Shown: positions 10,872 to 19,454 of the stretch, one piece after another | Numbering within the stretch: position 1 is the stretch's first letter | How the letters are laid out: each line of letters begins with the position of its first letter | NCBI RefSeq assembly: GCF_000521505.1 | Contig: NZ_CP003915.1 | Span: 2,604,001 to 2,668,000 of the forward strand | Direction: 5' to 3' | Source of the DNA: Advenella mimigardefordensis DPN7 | GTDB taxonomy: Bacteria > Pseudomonadota > Gammaproteobacteria > Burkholderiales > Burkholderiaceae_B | Length of the DNA: 64,000 nt | Notes under the pieces: model-generated | Seen by the model: only the letters and a program-made list of their open reading frames with translations | What the model was told of the DNA's origin: nothing | Database searches by the model: none | Position numbers and translations under genes: made by a program

Positions 10872-11551
10872 TCACCACTGTCTTTTTCGATTTTGACGGC
10901 ACACTGGCCGATAGCGCACCCGATCTCGCACATGCAGCAAACCTGCAACGCCAATATCGCGGCATGCCACCGCTGCCCTATGACATGTTACGCTGCGTCG
11001 CTTCTCAGGGCGCACGCGGACTGCTGCGTGTGGCACTGGCACTGACCCCGGACGACGAAGATTACGAGCCGACACGCTTACGATTCCTGGAAGACTACCG
11101 CGCCTGCATGACCCAAAACACCGCCCTCTTTCCGGGTATTGAACAGGTATTCGACAAGCTGGAAGATGCCGGCCTGCGCTGGGGAATCGTGACGAACAAG
11201 GCCGAAGCATTGTCATTTCCCATGTTCGATTATCTGCAATTGACCGATCGCAGCGCAGCCAATGTGTGCGGCGATACAACAGCGCACCCCAAACCACATC
11301 CGGCACCTTTGCTGCACGCAGCAAAACTGGCTGGCGTTGCCCCGGAAACCTGCATCTATGTTGGCGATGACGAACGTGATATCATCGCAGGTAAGGCTGC
11401 GGGCATGCCCACCGTTGCTGCCGCATATGGCTATTGTGTCGACGCCGATGAGGTAAAGAGCTGGGATGCTGACCAGATTGCACTCCTGCCCGAAGATGTA
11501 TGGGATGCCGTCGTAAAAATCAAAGAACAGGCAGGTATACGAAAATCATGA
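10868..11551 (+). CDS. gph: Phosphoglycolate phosphatase (HAD family)
   Basis: HAD-superfamily hydrolase of 227 residues. Motif I is DFDGTLADS with both Asp, motif II is VTNKAE, and motif III/IV is [16 protein letters not shown]; the cap lies between. This matches Gph/PGP, which removes phosphoglycolate arising from DNA repair, and the ubiG-gph arrangement is common in proteobacteria. The glcDEF glycolate oxidase genes at 42-46 kb could consume the product. It overlaps ubiG upstream and the lipoprotein gene downstream, each by four bases. Confidence 0.9.
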   Translation: MITTVFFDFDGTLADSAPDLAHAANLQRQYRGMPPLPYDMLRCVASQGARGLLRVALALTPDDEDYEPTRLRFLEDYRACMTQNTALFPGIEQVFDKLEDAGLRWGIVTNKAEALSFPMFDYLQLTDRSAANVCGDTTAHPKPHPAPLLHAAKLAGVAPETCIYVGDDERDIIAGKAAGMPTVAAAYGYCVDADEVKSWDADQIALLPEDVWDAVVKIKEQAGIRKS

Positions 11552-12144
11552 AACTGAACGGGTTTACACGAGCCACCGCGATGACCATAACAGGTGTTCT
11601 GCTATCGGCCTGCACATCCTTCGGCAATAACGGCATGGATAATCCGGGTGGCGGCATAGCGGTTGATACCAGCGGCTCACCCGTCGCGCAGCGCAGCGTG
11701 ACCACGCCGAGCAACTGGAACGAACTGATCGGAGAGATTCGCGCCTCCGACACCCAGAATCTGGGAATTCAGGTTAACCGTGTACGTGATGGCAGCCTGC
11801 GTGTGATTTTACCCGGGGGAAGTGCCTTTCGTGGCGGCAGTGCACGCCTGAACAACAAGATGAAGCCGGTGCTCAATACCGTGGCAGGTGCGTTTGCCCA
11901 GTCACCCTATTTGCGCATTAAAGTGGTTGGCCACTCCGACTCCCAGGGAGACCCGGTAGCCAACCAGACAATCTCTATCACGCGCGCCACTGCCGTTGTT
12001 AACTATTTGATTCAACGCGATGTGAAAAGCGTGCTGATCGAACTTGAAGGCCGTGGCTCTATTGATCCGCTCATGAGTAACAGTACAGCACAGGGTCGCG
12101 CCATTAATCGGCGGGTTGAGCTGTACCTGTACGAAATCCGCTAA
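11548..12144 (+). CDS. OmpA-domain lipoprotein (YiaD-like)
   Basis: Outer-membrane lipoprotein of 198 residues. The lipobox is LLSAC with acylated Cys near residue 22. The C-terminal OmpA domain (about 85-198) has VVGHSDSQGDPVANQTIS and the terminal RAINRRVELYLY. The start at 11548 overlaps the gph stop (ATGA); a longer frame starting at 11500 would lie inside gph and spoil the signal peptide. Its role is probably envelope-to-peptidoglycan anchoring. A bidirectional terminator follows. Confidence 0.88.
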   Translation: MKLNGFTRATAMTITGVLLSACTSFGNNGMDNPGGGIAVDTSGSPVAQRSVTTPSNWNELIGEIRASDTQNLGIQVNRVRDGSLRVILPGGSAFRGGSARLNNKMKPVLNTVAGAFAQSPYLRIKVVGHSDSQGDPVANQTISITRATAVVNYLIQRDVKSVLIELEGRGSIDPLMSNSTAQGRAINRRVELYLYEIR

Positions 12145-12196
12145 AGCACTGGATATAGCAAAAAGCCGCAGCACATACCAAAGAAACAGACCAAAG

Positions 12197-12223
12197 AAAA
12201 AGGGAGCCGAAGCTCCCTTTTTT
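12197..12223. terminator. Bidirectional intrinsic terminator
   Basis: AGGGAGC (12201-12207) pairs with GCTCCCT (12212-12218) around a CGAA tetraloop, with A4 before and T6 after, so it reads as a U-tailed hairpin on both strands. On the plus strand it ends the ubiG-gph-lipoprotein operon; on the minus strand it ends ssrA. Confidence 0.9.
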
Positions 12224-12224
12224 A

Positions 12225-12384
12225 TCCGTTCTGTTGCCAAGTGGATAAGGCTCCTAGCTAGCCAGTATTAGGCTGCTAATGCGTAACTTTCGTCATTTGC
12301 ATTTAAAGGTTTTGCTTGATTTACGGTCATCGCCTACCGGCTGCCGATCTTCCTATCTTTTCCTGTCGAAACCATGGCGTCCCC
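12225..12384 (-). ncRNA. ssrA: tmRNA coding piece
   Basis: Begins GGGGACGCCATGGTTTCGAC, the conserved 5' end and D-arm analogue of tmRNA. It then contains a pseudoknot-like CGGT/ACCG region, the resume codon GCA and the tag, and ends near the shared terminator at 12197-12223. The mature 3' end could lie anywhere from about 12225 to 12250. Confidence 0.85.
12268..12300 (-). other. tmRNA proteolysis tag reading frame
   Basis: From the resume codon GCA at 12300 the frame reads ANDESYALAA and stops with TAA (12270-12268). The ANDE start and ALAA end are the conserved degradation signal recognised by ClpXP and ClpAP adaptors; the ALAA C-terminus is intact. Confidence 0.95.
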
Positions 12385-12460
12385 ATCAGCAGCATACTCG
12401 AACCGGCCTTGCAGAAACTGCAGCAAAAGCACAAATACACTTAATATACAAATACACTGT

Positions 12461-12525
12461 TGGTGGAGACGGCGGGAGTCGAACCCGCGTCCAGAAAACA
12501 TTCAGTCAACCAGATATACAGCTTA
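12461..12525 (-). ncRNA. ssrA: tmRNA acceptor piece
   Basis: Contains the T arm, a 17-base GCGGG/CCCGC hairpin with loop TTCGACT at 12488-12472, the 3' acceptor strand, A73 and an encoded CCA (12463-12461). Upstream TTTTCTG can pair with CAG(G)AAAA of the coding piece to form part of helix 2. The 5' end is set about seven bases after the -10 box and is an estimate. Confidence 0.85.
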
Positions 12526-12531
12526 GATTAC

Positions 12532-12561
12532 ATAATACCACAAACCGGGACTAATTCACAA
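12532..12561 (-). promoter_or_regulatory. Promoter of ssrA
   Basis: On the minus strand TTGTGA (12561-12556) and TATTAT (12537-12532) are 18 bases apart. Placed just upstream of the acceptor piece and downstream of the DUF1415 stop codon, it would let ssrA be transcribed on its own. Confidence 0.6.
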
Positions 12562-12599
12562 TCCCCAGCTCACGCTAAAAGCCATTGCATTTCAACGGG

Positions 12600-13151
12600 T
12601 TACTCCTGATCATCCTGCAACAGCCGCTGCCATCCCTCAACGCCCAGCTCCTGAACCACGGCAATGTTGCGCTCGAAAATGACACTGGGATCCGGGTATT
12701 GCTCCGCCGCCTTATCCAGGCTGTCTTCGCGCAACAGATGCAAAATGGGATACGGTGCGCGGTTGGTGTAGTTGCTCAGATCGCCTGGCTCGGTGTCGGC
12801 AAACTGGTATAAAGGATGAAAGCTCGCCAGCTGTATTTCACCGATCAATTCCAGATCATCCAGCACCGCTTCAGCGATATGCAGGTAGTCATTAAAGTCG
12901 CTGAACGCTTCGAACATACAGGGCACGACCAGCAACGTGGTGTCTGTTTGCTGCGCCGGCGTGTTCGCCAGCCACTGCAACTCTTCGTAAAGCTGCGCCG
13001 TTAATGCCTGGCTGTCCTGCGCCTGGCAAATAGCGATTCGTACCTGGTCCTTTACATAAACACTCTTGGCGAAAGGACAAAGATTGAGGCCGATGACTGC
13101 TTTTTCAAGCCAGCGACGCACACGATTTTCGATCAGACTGGTGTCGTTCAT
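12600..13151 (-). CDS. DUF1415 family protein
   Basis: Protein of 183 residues of the conserved but uncharacterised DUF1415 family, recognised from VIGLNLCPFAKSVY near the N-terminus and SFHPLYQFADTEP plus SNYTNRAPYPILHLLRE in the C-terminal half. There is no signal peptide or membrane segment, so it is probably cytosolic. The ATG at 13151 (MNDTSL) is chosen; an upstream in-frame ATG would add 24 residues that the family does not have. It is followed 39 bases later by the ssrA promoter. No function can be assigned. Confidence 0.85.
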   Translation of the reverse strand: MNDTSLIENRVRRWLEKAVIGLNLCPFAKSVYVKDQVRIAICQAQDSQALTAQLYEELQWLANTPAQQTDTTLLVVPCMFEAFSDFNDYLHIAEAVLDDLELIGEIQLASFHPLYQFADTEPGDLSNYTNRAPYPILHLLREDSLDKAAEQYPDPSVIFERNIAVVQELGVEGWQRLLQDDQE

Positions 13152-13326
13152 ACAAAACAATTCCGGGTGGGTGCCATAAGCACAGACGGGTAAAAGGATA
13201 GTTGCGGAATGATCGCACCCCATTTAGCCGGCGACGGCACCTGGGGCCGCTTACGCATCCGTAACTTGCTAAAATAGCCGGTTTACTTGGCATTATTCCG
13301 GGCAATGGCGTCCGGGGCATTTACTC

Positions 13327-14121
13327 ATGACAGATACTAGCACAAACGCGCTTTTCATCATTACCAGCGCCACTAATGCGCCTTATGCGGGCGCCTTTGC
13401 AGGTGACGCACACCAACAGCAAACCGGCAAATCCACAGGAAACGATCACGCGCATGGTAACAACCAGCAACCTGCTGCCACAGGCCAGTCTGTGCCAGGC
13501 TATGATAGTCTGCTGGCCACAATCAGCAGCATCAATACCCATGCACCCGGCTCGCGCATCGCACTGGTGGAGTATTCTGCCTATCCCCTGTCTCAGCCAC
13601 AGCATGATGCCCTGATTGAGCAGGTAGACTATCTTATGAGTTATGCCGGCAACGAACAGATTCAGCGCTTTGACCGCGAGCTGGGCAGCCATCAGGCCAT
13701 CGCCGCCTTCAGCGAACTGACCAGCCTGCTGTGGTTTCTGCAAGTCGGGCAACACCACGACCTGTACAAACCATTCAAAAGAGTCTTCAAAATGTCTCCC
13801 GGGGTACAACTGGTGTCAGCGCCAGCCGATTCCGCTCACTTTGCCGACAGCGCTCAGGGACGCTACGTTTTTCCTAACGCAATACTGGCTCCCAATGCAG
13901 CCGGTGCGCTGGCACTGCAGTTTTCCAATGGTTACTGGAGCATGGACACCTCGCTGGTGCCCTCTTTTATCGCTTTATTGCAGGAGATTCTCGAAGCGAT
14001 GCACAAACAGGACCAGCAGGGACAAGCTGTGTCTGTCGAAAGCATGCTATACAAATACATTGATGCCGGCAAGATTTTCTATGATCTGAAACCTGTTGTG
14101 GCAGATGCCTCTTCAAAGTAA
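13327..14121 (+). CDS. Protein of unknown function
   Basis: A 264-residue soluble-looking protein that I do not recognise with confidence. The N-terminus ALFIITSATNAPYAGAF, then LLATISSINTHAPGSRIALVE, and later HHDLYKPFKRVFKMSPG, resemble the opening of a nucleotide-diphospho-sugar glycosyltransferase-like fold, and the neighbour rfbD is a sugar-nucleotide enzyme. This is only a suggestion. Residues 28-60 are a Gln/His/Asn-rich low-complexity insert. No signal peptide is seen. It converges on rfbD with a nine-base overlap of the 3' ends. The start ATG at 13327 is the first in a clean intergenic context. Confidence 0.7.
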   Translation: MTDTSTNALFIITSATNAPYAGAFAGDAHQQQTGKSTGNDHAHGNNQQPAATGQSVPGYDSLLATISSINTHAPGSRIALVEYSAYPLSQPQHDALIEQVDYLMSYAGNEQIQRFDRELGSHQAIAAFSELTSLLWFLQVGQHHDLYKPFKRVFKMSPGVQLVSAPADSAHFADSAQGRYVFPNAILAPNAAGALALQFSNGYWSMDTSLVPSFIALLQEILEAMHKQDQQGQAVSVESMLYKYIDAGKIFYDLKPVVADASSK

Positions 14122-15081
14122 GAAATCACGGTCTTTGAGGTCCTGGCATAAGGCATCGACCGTTGTATCAACGCCCTGCTGCCAGCAGGGCAATGACAAA
14201 CCGAAAGCATCCGACAGTTTACCGGTAGCCAGACGGCTGTTTAATGGCCGTCGCGCAGGGCTGCCATATTCCAGGGTACTGACAGGCACGACCTGATCGA
14301 TCGCCAGCTTCACCCCATTGCTTCGCATGCGCGCAAAAATATGACAGGCGTAATCAAACCAGCTGGTCTCGCCTGTGGCGGCCAGATGATATAAACCATC
14401 ATCGATGGCCGCAGCTTGACTGCGATACTTGCCAAGTACCGCTGCAGTGGTGTCGGCAACCAGACATGCACTGGTGGGCGCGCCAATCTGATCATTCACT
14501 ATACGCAGGCATTCACGCGTCATGGCCAGCTTCATCATCTGTTGCAAAAAGCCCTGCCCCTGGCGACTATATACCCAACTGGTGCGAAAAATAAGGTGTC
14601 TGCAGCCGCTGTGCATGATCGCCTGTTCTGCCGCCAGCTTGCTGCGACCATACACATTAACCGGTCTGGCCATATCGGTTTCAAGCCACGGCCGGGTTCC
14701 GGAGCCATCAAAAACGTAATCCGTAGAGTAATGGATCAACAGCGCACCGCATTGTGCTGCCGCCCGCGCCAGTACGGCCGGCGCATCCGCGTTGATTTGC
14801 ATGACCATTGGCTCACGTGTCTCGGCATCATCAACCGCAGTGTAGGCTGCTGCATTGACAATCACGTCAGGCGCCAGGACAAGCGTGTACTCGAGCAATT
14901 GCGCCGGATCCTGGAAGTCGACCGGAGCGACGCCTTGCGGATACGCCGCGTGGGTGAGCACAGGCGTTGACCCCGCTGCGCTTTGCGGCCTGGCGGGTGC
15001 GATGACCTGACCCAAAGGCGCCAGCGTTAACTGTAATGCGCGACCCACCTGCCCGGTTTTTCCAAAAAGCAGTATTTTCAT
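14113..15081 (-). CDS. rfbD: dTDP-4-dehydrorhamnose reductase
   Basis: Short-chain dehydrogenase-type enzyme (322 residues) that makes dTDP-L-rhamnose. The N-terminal NAD(P) motif is GKTGQVGRAL; HYSTDYVFDGSG and the catalytic YGRSKLAAEQ (YxxxK) follow, all typical of RmlD/RfbD. The start at 15081 (MKILLFGK) is clear from the family. The usual partners rfbB, rfbA and rfbC are not beside it. It begins 16 bases after the RND permease stop on the same strand, so it may be co-transcribed with the efflux genes. Confidence 0.93.
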   Translation of the reverse strand: MKILLFGKTGQVGRALQLTLAPLGQVIAPARPQSAAGSTPVLTHAAYPQGVAPVDFQDPAQLLEYTLVLAPDVIVNAAAYTAVDDAETREPMVMQINADAPAVLARAAAQCGALLIHYSTDYVFDGSGTRPWLETDMARPVNVYGRSKLAAEQAIMHSGCRHLIFRTSWVYSRQGQGFLQQMMKLAMTRECLRIVNDQIGAPTSACLVADTTAAVLGKYRSQAAAIDDGLYHLAATGETSWFDYACHIFARMRSNGVKLAIDQVVPVSTLEYGSPARRPLNSRLATGKLSDAFGLSLPCWQQGVDTTVDALCQDLKDRDFLL

Positions 15082-15097
15082 TGCACCTTCATCTTTG

Positions 15098-18000
15098 TCA
15101 CTCCGGATCATTGAATAACTTACCGGTATGGCGCCGGAAAAAACCACTCACATCATCAACGATCAGGAACACAGCCGGGATGACCAGCAGGCTTAGAAAT
15201 GTAGACGTAATCAGGCCACCCAGCACGGCAATGGCCATGGGTGAACGAAAGGCCGGATCTGCCGCACCCCAGCCTGCCGCCAGCGGAACCATGCCCGCGC
15301 CCATGGCAAGCGTTGTCATTAAAATCGGCCGCGCCCGCTTGTGGCAGGCATCCCGCAGTGCTTCCAACCGCGTCATGCCCTTCTCCTTGATTGCCAGAAT
15401 GGCATATTCAACCAATAAAATCGAGTTCTTGGTCGCAATGCCCATCAGCATGATCAGGCCGATCAGCGACGGCATGGAAAAGCTCTTATCGGCCAGCAAC
15501 AGACCCACAAACGCGCCACCCAGCGACAGGGGCAACGCAGCCAGAATGGTCAACGGCTGCAGAAACTGTTTGAAAAGCAGCACCAGGACAATATAAATGC
15601 AGACAATCCCGATCACAATCGCCAGACCAAAGCTCTGAAACAATTCTTCCATGACTTCTGCGTCTCCAATGTCAATGACCGAGACGCTGGCGGGCAGGTT
15701 TTTCATGGCAGGCAATTGCTTTACCTGACTGACCACATCGCCCAGCGCGACGCCGGACAGCTCAATTTCAAACGTGATATTACGGGCCCGATCGTAGCGG
15801 TTGATCACCGCAGGGCCACCGCCAAGACGTACATCAGCCACGCTGCTGAGCGGCACCAGCCCGCCAGCCCCGGGCACACGCAGATTTTCGATAAAGCCCA
15901 GATCCTGGATGGCCCATTTCTCCAGCGCCACAACTATCGGTATCTGACGCTGGTCCAGATTGAGTTTGGACAATGCCACTTCAAAATCGCCTGCTGTGGC
16001 AACGCGCAGGGTATCGGCCATCGCCGCACTGGTAACGCCCAGCTGGGCTGCATCATCAAACCGCGGGTGCACTTCTACTTCCGGGCGCACCAGACTGGCG
16101 GATGAAGAAATATTGCCCAGGCCGGCAATGGAACGCAACTGACGGCCAACTTGCAGCGCAGTCTGCATCAGCACGTCGGGCTGTTCACTTGAGAGCACCA
16201 GTATGTACTTCTCGCCTGAGCCACCCAATCCGACCTTCAGCCGCACCCCGGGCACGACAGCCAGACGCTCGCGAATATCGGCTTCAATCTCCTGCTTTAC
16301 CGGTCGTTCATTACGTGGCGCCAGCAATACGGTCAGCGTCGCCTTACGCTCTTCCTGAGTCTGGCCACCGGCAAACGGATCGCCTCCTGCAGCGCCACCC
16401 CCGATGCTGGTATAAACAGACAGCACCGACGGATTTTGCATGACCAGCTCGCGCACGCGCTCGGCCGTTTTCTCGGTTTGTGCCAATGGCGTGCCTGGCT
16501 GCATTTCTACATAAACCTGGGTCTGGGACATATCATCAGCAGGCATGAAACCCGTAGGCAACAGGGGAATAATGACAATCGAACCGATAAAGAACAGGCC
16601 GGCGATAACGACGGTGACCCACCGATGCCGCAATGATCGGTCCACCCATTTCATATAAAATTGCATCCACCCGGGATCCCTGGGTGCCGCTTGCCTCCCC
16701 TTCAGAATGTAGGCACACATCATGGGGGTGAGCATGCGGGCAACAACCAGAGAAGCAAAAACGGCCATCGCAGCCGTCCAGCCGAATTGCTTGAAAAATT
16801 TGCCGGCTATACCGCTCATAAACGCCGTTGGCAAAAAGACGGCGATCAGGGTGAAAGTGGTTGCCACCACAGCAAGGCCGATCTCGTCGGCGGCCTCCAT
16901 GGCCGCCCGATAGGGCGATTTACCCGACTGCAGATGGCGCACGATATTCTCTACCTCGACAATCGCATCATCCACCAGGATACCCACCACGAGCGACAAG
17001 GCCAGTAGCGTCACGCCGTTGATCGTAAAGCCAAACCAGTACATACCGACAAATGCCGGGATGATGGACAAGGGCAAAGCGACGGCCGAGACCAGGGTTG
17101 CCCGGACATCGCGCAAAAAAAGCCAGACCGCCAGCACCGCCAGCAGCGCACCTTCGTATAGCATGTGCATGGCCCCGTCATATTCAGACTGGACTGGCTG
17201 CACCATATCGAATGCCGTTTTGAACGTCAGATCGGGATACTGGGCCTTGATCTGCTCCAGTGCCTGCATCACGCCCCTGCCGACATCCACCTCCCCGGCT
17301 CCGCGACTGCGTGCCACCTCAAATGCCACGACGGGCTTGCCATCCAGAAAGGCAGCGGAGACCGGATCAGCAAAACTGTCGCGCACCGTCGCCACCTCGC
17401 CCAGTGTAATGACTTTGCCATTGCTCAGCGGGATACGCAGATCTTCAAGCTCAGCGGCGCTTTTAACGGTACCCAGCGTGCGGATGGGTTGTTTCTGGGA
17501 ACCCAGCTCCGCCTTGCCGCCGGACTGCTCCTGCTGCACCGATTTCAGCTGCCTGGAGACATCGGCCACCGTGGCACCCAGCCCCTGCATTAATACAGGA
17601 TCCATATCCACCCGAACCTGCCGGTCGCGTCCGCCCACCCGGCTGACCTTCCCCACGCCGGAAACGGTAAGCAGTTTGCGAGCGATGGTGTTGTCCACCA
17701 GCCAGGACACATCGGTTTCATCACGGCGCGTGGAACTGACGGTGAATGCCAGGATAGGCTGCTGCGCCAGATCCAGTTTGGTTACGATGGGTTCCTCGGT
17801 ATTGGCCGGTAATTCATTGCGTACCGATGCGACCGATGACCGTACATCATCCACCGCTTCCTGTATGGGCTTTTCCAGTTCAAACTGTGCGGTTGTGGTC
17901 GCGACGCCGTCCTGCAAGGTGCTGAAGACATGATCGATGCCCTGCACTGTGGCCAGGTTATCTTCGATCTTGCGGGCAACATCATTTTCCAGCTGACTGG

Positions 18001-18166
18001 GCGTCGCGCCTTCCAGCACGGTGGTTACGACAACAGTGGGCAGATCAATATCGGGAAAGTTTTGAATTCGCATGGCATGAAACGAATACAGGCCCATCAG
18101 TGTCAGCAACACAAACAGCATGCATGCGGGCAAGGGATTTTTGATTGACCACGCAGAAACGTTCAT
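15098..18166 (-). CDS. RND efflux transporter permease (AcrB/HAE1 family)
   Basis: Inner-membrane drug/proton antiporter of 1022 residues with the full family architecture: TM1, a periplasmic porter loop, TM2-6, TM7, a second periplasmic loop and TM8-12. The N-terminal NFPDIDLPTVVVTT and the TM4 motif VGILVDDAIVEVENIVRH with the paired Asp of the proton relay are intact, as is PTGFMPADD. Substrate is unknown; the sequence is closest in style to the MdtB/MdtC-like branch. It starts two bases after the adaptor gene and must be cotranslated or cotranscribed with it. No outer-membrane factor gene is in the window. Confidence 0.95.
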   Translation of the reverse strand: MNVSAWSIKNPLPACMLFVLLTLMGLYSFHAMRIQNFPDIDLPTVVVTTVLEGATPSQLENDVARKIEDNLATVQGIDHVFSTLQDGVATTTAQFELEKPIQEAVDDVRSSVASVRNELPANTEEPIVTKLDLAQQPILAFTVSSTRRDETDVSWLVDNTIARKLLTVSGVGKVSRVGGRDRQVRVDMDPVLMQGLGATVADVSRQLKSVQQEQSGGKAELGSQKQPIRTLGTVKSAAELEDLRIPLSNGKVITLGEVATVRDSFADPVSAAFLDGKPVVAFEVARSRGAGEVDVGRGVMQALEQIKAQYPDLTFKTAFDMVQPVQSEYDGAMHMLYEGALLAVLAVWLFLRDVRATLVSAVALPLSIIPAFVGMYWFGFTINGVTLLALSLVVGILVDDAIVEVENIVRHLQSGKSPYRAAMEAADEIGLAVVATTFTLIAVFLPTAFMSGIAGKFFKQFGWTAAMAVFASLVVARMLTPMMCAYILKGRQAAPRDPGWMQFYMKWVDRSLRHRWVTVVIAGLFFIGSIVIIPLLPTGFMPADDMSQTQVYVEMQPGTPLAQTEKTAERVRELVMQNPSVLSVYTSIGGGAAGGDPFAGGQTQEERKATLTVLLAPRNERPVKQEIEADIRERLAVVPGVRLKVGLGGSGEKYILVLSSEQPDVLMQTALQVGRQLRSIAGLGNISSSASLVRPEVEVHPRFDDAAQLGVTSAAMADTLRVATAGDFEVALSKLNLDQRQIPIVVALEKWAIQDLGFIENLRVPGAGGLVPLSSVADVRLGGGPAVINRYDRARNITFEIELSGVALGDVVSQVKQLPAMKNLPASVSVIDIGDAEVMEELFQSFGLAIVIGIVCIYIVLVLLFKQFLQPLTILAALPLSLGGAFVGLLLADKSFSMPSLIGLIMLMGIATKNSILLVEYAILAIKEKGMTRLEALRDACHKRARPILMTTLAMGAGMVPLAAGWGAADPAFRSPMAIAVLGGLITSTFLSLLVIPAVFLIVDDVSGFFRRHTGKLFNDPE

Positions 18167-18168
18167 GC

Positions 18169-19347
18169 TCAGTTCCCGCCTGAACGGGCTTCGGATGCGG
18201 CCCGGGAATCATTGGACTGCCCGCCAGAGGCCGCCTTGCCTGTTTCGTCCTGGCCGGGTTGCGACACCTCTGCGTCAACCACCCGCACCGTATCCTGGTC
18301 ATTCAAAAACGCGGCGCCTTGCGTGACGACCCGATCTCCCTCATGCAGACCCGCGGTCACCTCTATTGCATTTTTAACTGCGTCACCCGTTTGCACCTTG
18401 GTTTGTGCAACCTTATTGTCATCGCCCAGCACAAAGACAAAATTGAATCCATCGCGTAGCACCAGCGCCTCGCGTGGCACGGTGAGTCCCTGTTTAGCGG
18501 GCAATACAAACCGCCCGCGCAGGAACATCCCGGCCCGCAATTGCGGATCAGGCGTCAAATCCACATAAACAATGCCCTGCCGGGTCTGCTCGTCCAGTGT
18601 CGGGCCGATCTGCCGCACGCGCCCACTTACCTCTCTTGCGTTCGGCAACATCACCTGCACCGGCATTCCCTCATTCACCAGCATGAGATTGCGCATGCCC
18701 AGTTGCGCCTGCCACTCCAGCCGATTGTCCACCACCAGATGAAAAATTTCCTGCCCGGGATTGACTACCGCACCAATGACTGCATTGCGCACAGAAATCG
18801 TGCCATCTGAGGGCGCCAGCAACTTCGTATAGGAGCTACGCTGTGTCTGGGTTTGCAGCGCCGCCCTGGCGGCTGTGACGTCGGCCAGAGCGCTTTTCTC
18901 ACCGGACAGAGCCTGATCGACTTCAGATTGACTGATGGCGCCACTACCCCGAATTTTTCGGATGCGATCCGCATTACGTTTGGCCGTATCCAGTGAGGCC
19001 TGAGCCTGCCGCAAGCGCGCCTCGGCCTGCGTCAGATCGCCGCGGCTGGAGGTATCTTCAAACTCGGCGAGCATCTGTCCAGCCGTGACCCGATCACCCA
19101 CATCGGCATGCAGGGCTTTAAGACGAAGACCATTGGTCTGGGCGCTGACACTGGCGTCATGCCAGGCGCGAATGTTGCCGGTTGCGCCGAAACCCGGTGT
19201 GATCGGTTCGGCAGTGACCGTCTGAACCGTAACGGTCAGCGCGGGCGTGGCCGCGGGTTCCTGAGCGTGAATAAGGCCCGGATAAATAGCACTCAACGCA
19301 AGCACGGTGAATGCGTACAGTATTGACTTTGTGTTCGGTATCAGCAC
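18169..19347 (-). CDS. RND efflux periplasmic adaptor (membrane fusion protein)
   Basis: Adaptor subunit of 392 residues that bridges the permease to an outer-membrane channel. A signal peptide ends around IHA-QEP (residue 28). It is followed by a lipoyl/barrel-sandwich region split by a coiled-coil hairpin (about 95-165, rich in A, Q, R) and a beta-barrel (about 210-290). The C-terminal 35 residues are polar and low in complexity. No lipobox is present. The start is GTG at 19347; no other Met or suitable start lies before the signal peptide. Confidence 0.92.
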   Translation of the reverse strand: MLIPNTKSILYAFTVLALSAIYPGLIHAQEPAATPALTVTVQTVTAEPITPGFGATGNIRAWHDASVSAQTNGLRLKALHADVGDRVTAGQMLAEFEDTSSRGDLTQAEARLRQAQASLDTAKRNADRIRKIRGSGAISQSEVDQALSGEKSALADVTAARAALQTQTQRSSYTKLLAPSDGTISVRNAVIGAVVNPGQEIFHLVVDNRLEWQAQLGMRNLMLVNEGMPVQVMLPNAREVSGRVRQIGPTLDEQTRQGIVYVDLTPDPQLRAGMFLRGRFVLPAKQGLTVPREALVLRDGFNFVFVLGDDNKVAQTKVQTGDAVKNAIEVTAGLHEGDRVVTQGAAFLNDQDTVRVVDAEVSQPGQDETGKAASGGQSNDSRAASEARSGGN

Positions 19348-19369
19348 AGATAGCTACCTGCTCGATGGC

Positions 19370-19411
19370 AAAAAAAACAGACATATCGTACGGGCAAATA
19401 CGATATGTCTG
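19370..19411 (-). terminator. Intrinsic terminator of prc
   Basis: A perfect 13-base inverted repeat, CAGACATATCGTA (19378-19390) and its complement (19399-19411), with an eight-base loop, is followed on the minus strand by eight T (19377-19370). It lies 43 bases past the prc stop and separates prc from the efflux operon. Confidence 0.92.
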
Positions 19412-19454
19412 TCTGCGCGAGTTGTGAGTCCTTGTAACCGGATACGTCGAAAAG

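Larger units (their letters stand above)
12225..12530 (-). ncRNA. ssrA: tmRNA, circularly permuted two-piece gene
   Basis: Rescues stalled ribosomes by trans-translation. On the minus strand the order is reversed compared with ordinary ssrA: first the 3' half with the T arm and CCA end (to 12461), then a 76-base spacer (12460-12385), then the 5' half starting GGGGACG at 12384, which reads on through TGGTTTCGACAGG to the tag. GGGGACG (12384-12378) pairs with CGTCTCC (12471-12465), seven pairs with one G-U, which closes the acceptor stem between the two halves. This is the permuted layout known from alphaproteobacteria, cyanobacteria and some betaproteobacteria, where processing removes the spacer and leaves two RNAs held by base pairing. 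The exact 5' and 3' ends are approximate. Confidence 0.93.

Noticed and set aside
12461..12490. A tRNA fragment with CCA on the minus strand
   Set aside because: The T arm and CCA belong to the tmRNA acceptor piece; no tRNA D arm or anticodon arm lies beside it.
12279..12554. A plus-strand open frame of 91 codons
   Set aside because: It lies opposite the permuted tmRNA gene across both halves and the spacer; the RNA structure and tag explain the sequence, and the protein has no recognisable feature.
17019..17933. A long plus-strand frame opposite the RND permease
   Set aside because: It is a Ser/Thr-rich shadow of the permease codons, as are similar long antisense frames opposite aroA, tctA, glcD, pepN and purD.
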